A stretch of DNA of 64,000 nt from Hyphomicrobiales bacterium 4NK60-0047b (GTDB lineage: Bacteria; Pseudomonadota; Alphaproteobacteria; Rhizobiales; HXMU1428-3), in NCBI GenBank assembly GCA_040367435.1, contig BAABWY010000004.1, positions 1 to 64,000 of the forward strand. The letters are read 5' to 3'. A program made the position numbers and the translations under genes. Shown one piece after another: positions 62,652 to 64,000 of this stretch. The notes under the pieces were generated by a model. It was given only the letters and a program-made list of their open reading frames with translations. It had not been told where the DNA came from and did no database searches. Every line of letters begins with the position of its first letter. The first letter of the stretch is position 1.

Positions 62652-62846
62652 GAAAGCTGATAGTGAACTATTATCCCAGTTTTTTAATCCCAACACTAAT
62701 TTATTGGTCTGTGTACATATTTTAATTTATAGCAGGTTAAGACCTTAGTAATTAATCTCTTAGTCATTATTTCATTTTTTTAACAATGTTCCACACCTGT
62801 TTCTATTTTGAAAGAGATGTGTTTGTGATGATGCTAAGAGGGCTAG

Positions 62847-64000
62847 ATGCAAAGTGAATCTGAATTTTTAAGGCGACTTGATGATTTTGAGATCGATCAA
62901 TATCAAGTTTTGCCTGAAGTCTGTAAGGTTCTAGAAAAAGATATTTCTAAGATAATCAAAGATTTCTATTTGACATCTAAATCTGACCCAGCTTTGCAAG
63001 CACTCTTAAGTGAGGGGCTTGATGAAGAGAAATTTGTTCAGGAGCAAACAGAGCATTGGGGCTCTTTGTTTAGCGGTAAAATTACAAATGATATTCGTGA
63101 TCATGCTTTTCGTAATGGTGCTACGAAGAGATGTGTGGGGTTGAAGCCGGATAATTACATTGCTGCTTATTCCTACTTACTTGAATCTTTATTGCCAACC
63201 CTTTTTAAGAATGATCATAAGCTTTGCTCTAAGGTAAGTGTTCTTATTCGTGCTGTTTTTATCGATATGAAACTTGCAATGGGTGCTCATTTCGCTTTGG
63301 AAAAAGATGAAATCAAACGGCAAGAAGCAATTTTGTTCTCAGAGTCTATCTCGGAGGAGCTTGATCATTCTAAGGTTGTACTTGATGAACTTTGCGGGGA
63401 TCTTGGTGGGGCAAGTAATGACCTTTCATGTTCTATTCAAGAGATGAGTGAAGGAGTTAATATAGTTGATCGAAGTTCTGAGATGACTGGGAATGCCATT
63501 CAAACCGTTGCCTCTCGTATTGAAGAAATTCAATCTAACAGTCTTGAAGTTGGTGGTCAGGCTGAGAATATGTCAAAATTAGCTGGTGATGCCGTTGATA
63601 AAACAGATGTTGCTGGTACTACGATTGAGCAGTTAAAAGAGACAGCTTTACGTATCTCTGATATTACAGCGTTGATTGATACGATTTCTCGTCAGACTAA
63701 TTTGCTTTCTCTTAATGCTACTATTGAAGCTGCTCGTGCTGGTGAAGCTGGTAAGGGGTTTGCTGTTGTTGCTGGAGAAGTTAAAGCACTGTCTGAGCAA
63801 ACAGCAGATGCAGCGCGTCAAATCAGTGAAAATATTACGAGTGTTGAAGAGGCTGTGAGTACTACCGTTGTTAATATGAGTGAAATTACTCAAATTATTG
63901 GACAAATGAATTTAGCGGCTAACTCTGTCGCAGGTAATGTTTCAAACCAAGTCTCAGCATTAAATGAACTTAGTACCAATGCCCAGGCTGCTGCTGGAGG
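62847..64000 (+). CDS. Globin-coupled chemoreceptor (MCP), incomplete at window end
   Basis: 384 codons visible, continuing past the window. The N-terminal 165 residues resemble a protoglobin sensor ([60 protein letters not shown]). The rest is a methyl-accepting signalling domain with the conserved hairpin [20 protein letters not shown] and [20 protein letters not shown]. No membrane segment, so cytosolic. At the position of the proximal heme His (HVRIGL in HemAT-type proteins) this sequence has KRCVGL, so heme binding is doubtful. Confidence 0.85.
   Translation, partial: MQSESEFLRRLDDFEIDQYQVLPEVCKVLEKDISKIIKDFYLTSKSDPALQALLSEGLDEEKFVQEQTEHWGSLFSGKITNDIRDHAFRNGATKRCVGLKPDNYIAAYSYLLESLLPTLFKNDHKLCSKVSVLIRAVFIDMKLAMGAHFALEKDEIKRQEAILFSESISEELDHSKVVLDELCGDLGGASNDLSCSIQEMSEGVNIVDRSSEMTGNAIQTVASRIEEIQSNSLEVGGQAENMSKLAGDAVDKTDVAGTTIEQLKETALRISDITALIDTISRQTNLLSLNATIEAARAGEAGKGFAVVAGEVKALSEQTADAARQISENITSVEEAVSTTVVNMSEITQIIGQMNLAANSVAGNVSNQVSALNELSTNAQAAAG

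Overview
This 64 kb window looks like chromosomal DNA of an AT-rich, free-living or symbiotic alphaproteobacterium. That placement is inferred from gene content: FadR-type and MocR-type regulators, Liv-type ABC transport, acyl-CoA catabolism, TonB/ExbB/ExbD uptake, and a PQQ dehydrogenase. Most chromosomal genes end normally, and several use TGA as a stop in ATGA or TTGA overlaps (for example at 8576, 9355 and 18798).

Region 1 (1-7474) is the right end of an integrated element. Its edge is a 3' fragment of tRNA-Lys(TTT) at 7429-7474, beside a tyrosine integrase (6057-7289). An AlpA/DUF433 regulator and a coupled three-gene operon follow: a GAF-GHKL ATPase, a protein with an Xre/MbcA/ParS-like C-terminus, and a RES-domain toxin. 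The far left holds a plasmid-type parA, ribbon-helix-helix and rep operon. These three genes are open only if TGA is read as tryptophan: 15 in-frame TGA codons, all at plausible Trp positions, and no internal TAA or TAG. This is the most striking signal in the window, because the adjoining chromosome uses TGA as stop.

Region 2 (7.8-22.9 kb) is a fatty or carboxylic acid catabolic block: SDR, enoyl-CoA hydratase, nitroreductase, GntR regulator, acyl-CoA synthetase, CoA-transferase, second SDR, acyl-CoA dehydrogenase and aminoglycoside-phosphotransferase-like protein. A divergent thiolase and a complete livKHMGF-type transporter follow. A shared palindrome (TTATTGTC-N-GACAATAA) lies in both main promoters and suggests one regulon.

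Region 3 (23.2-26.2 kb) is an RNA-repair/quality-control locus: a Ro60 (TROVE/vWA) gene, a structured RNA cluster, rtcB and a DEDDh exonuclease. The cluster contains two tRNA-like domains in circularly permuted order (T-arm, acceptor helix closed by a loop, D-arm), as in bacterial Y RNAs, plus three copies of a 23-nt repeat. The Ro60 gene has lost its N-terminal domain and rtcB has lost its catalytic core, so the locus is decaying.

Region 4 (26.2-40.5 kb) holds a MocR regulator, a molybdopterin oxidoreductase with ferredoxin and ferredoxin reductase, a DUF2478 protein, an IS3-family remnant, and three broken genes: PQQ alcohol dehydrogenase and two acyl-CoA synthetases.

Region 5 (40.5-55.8 kb) is iron/siderophore or heme uptake: DUF2218, FecCD/FecE/FecB-type transporter, two TonB-dependent receptors, an AraC regulator, ExbB, two ExbD proteins (the second lacking the key Asp), TonB, a YejA-like binding protein, a VOC protein and an ABM-fold monooxygenase.

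Region 6 (55.9-64 kb) holds a PAS histidine kinase, a Tat-exported solute-binding protein, a CheY-like regulator, a GMC/cholesterol oxidase-like enzyme, and the start of a globin-coupled chemoreceptor that seems to lack its heme-binding histidine.
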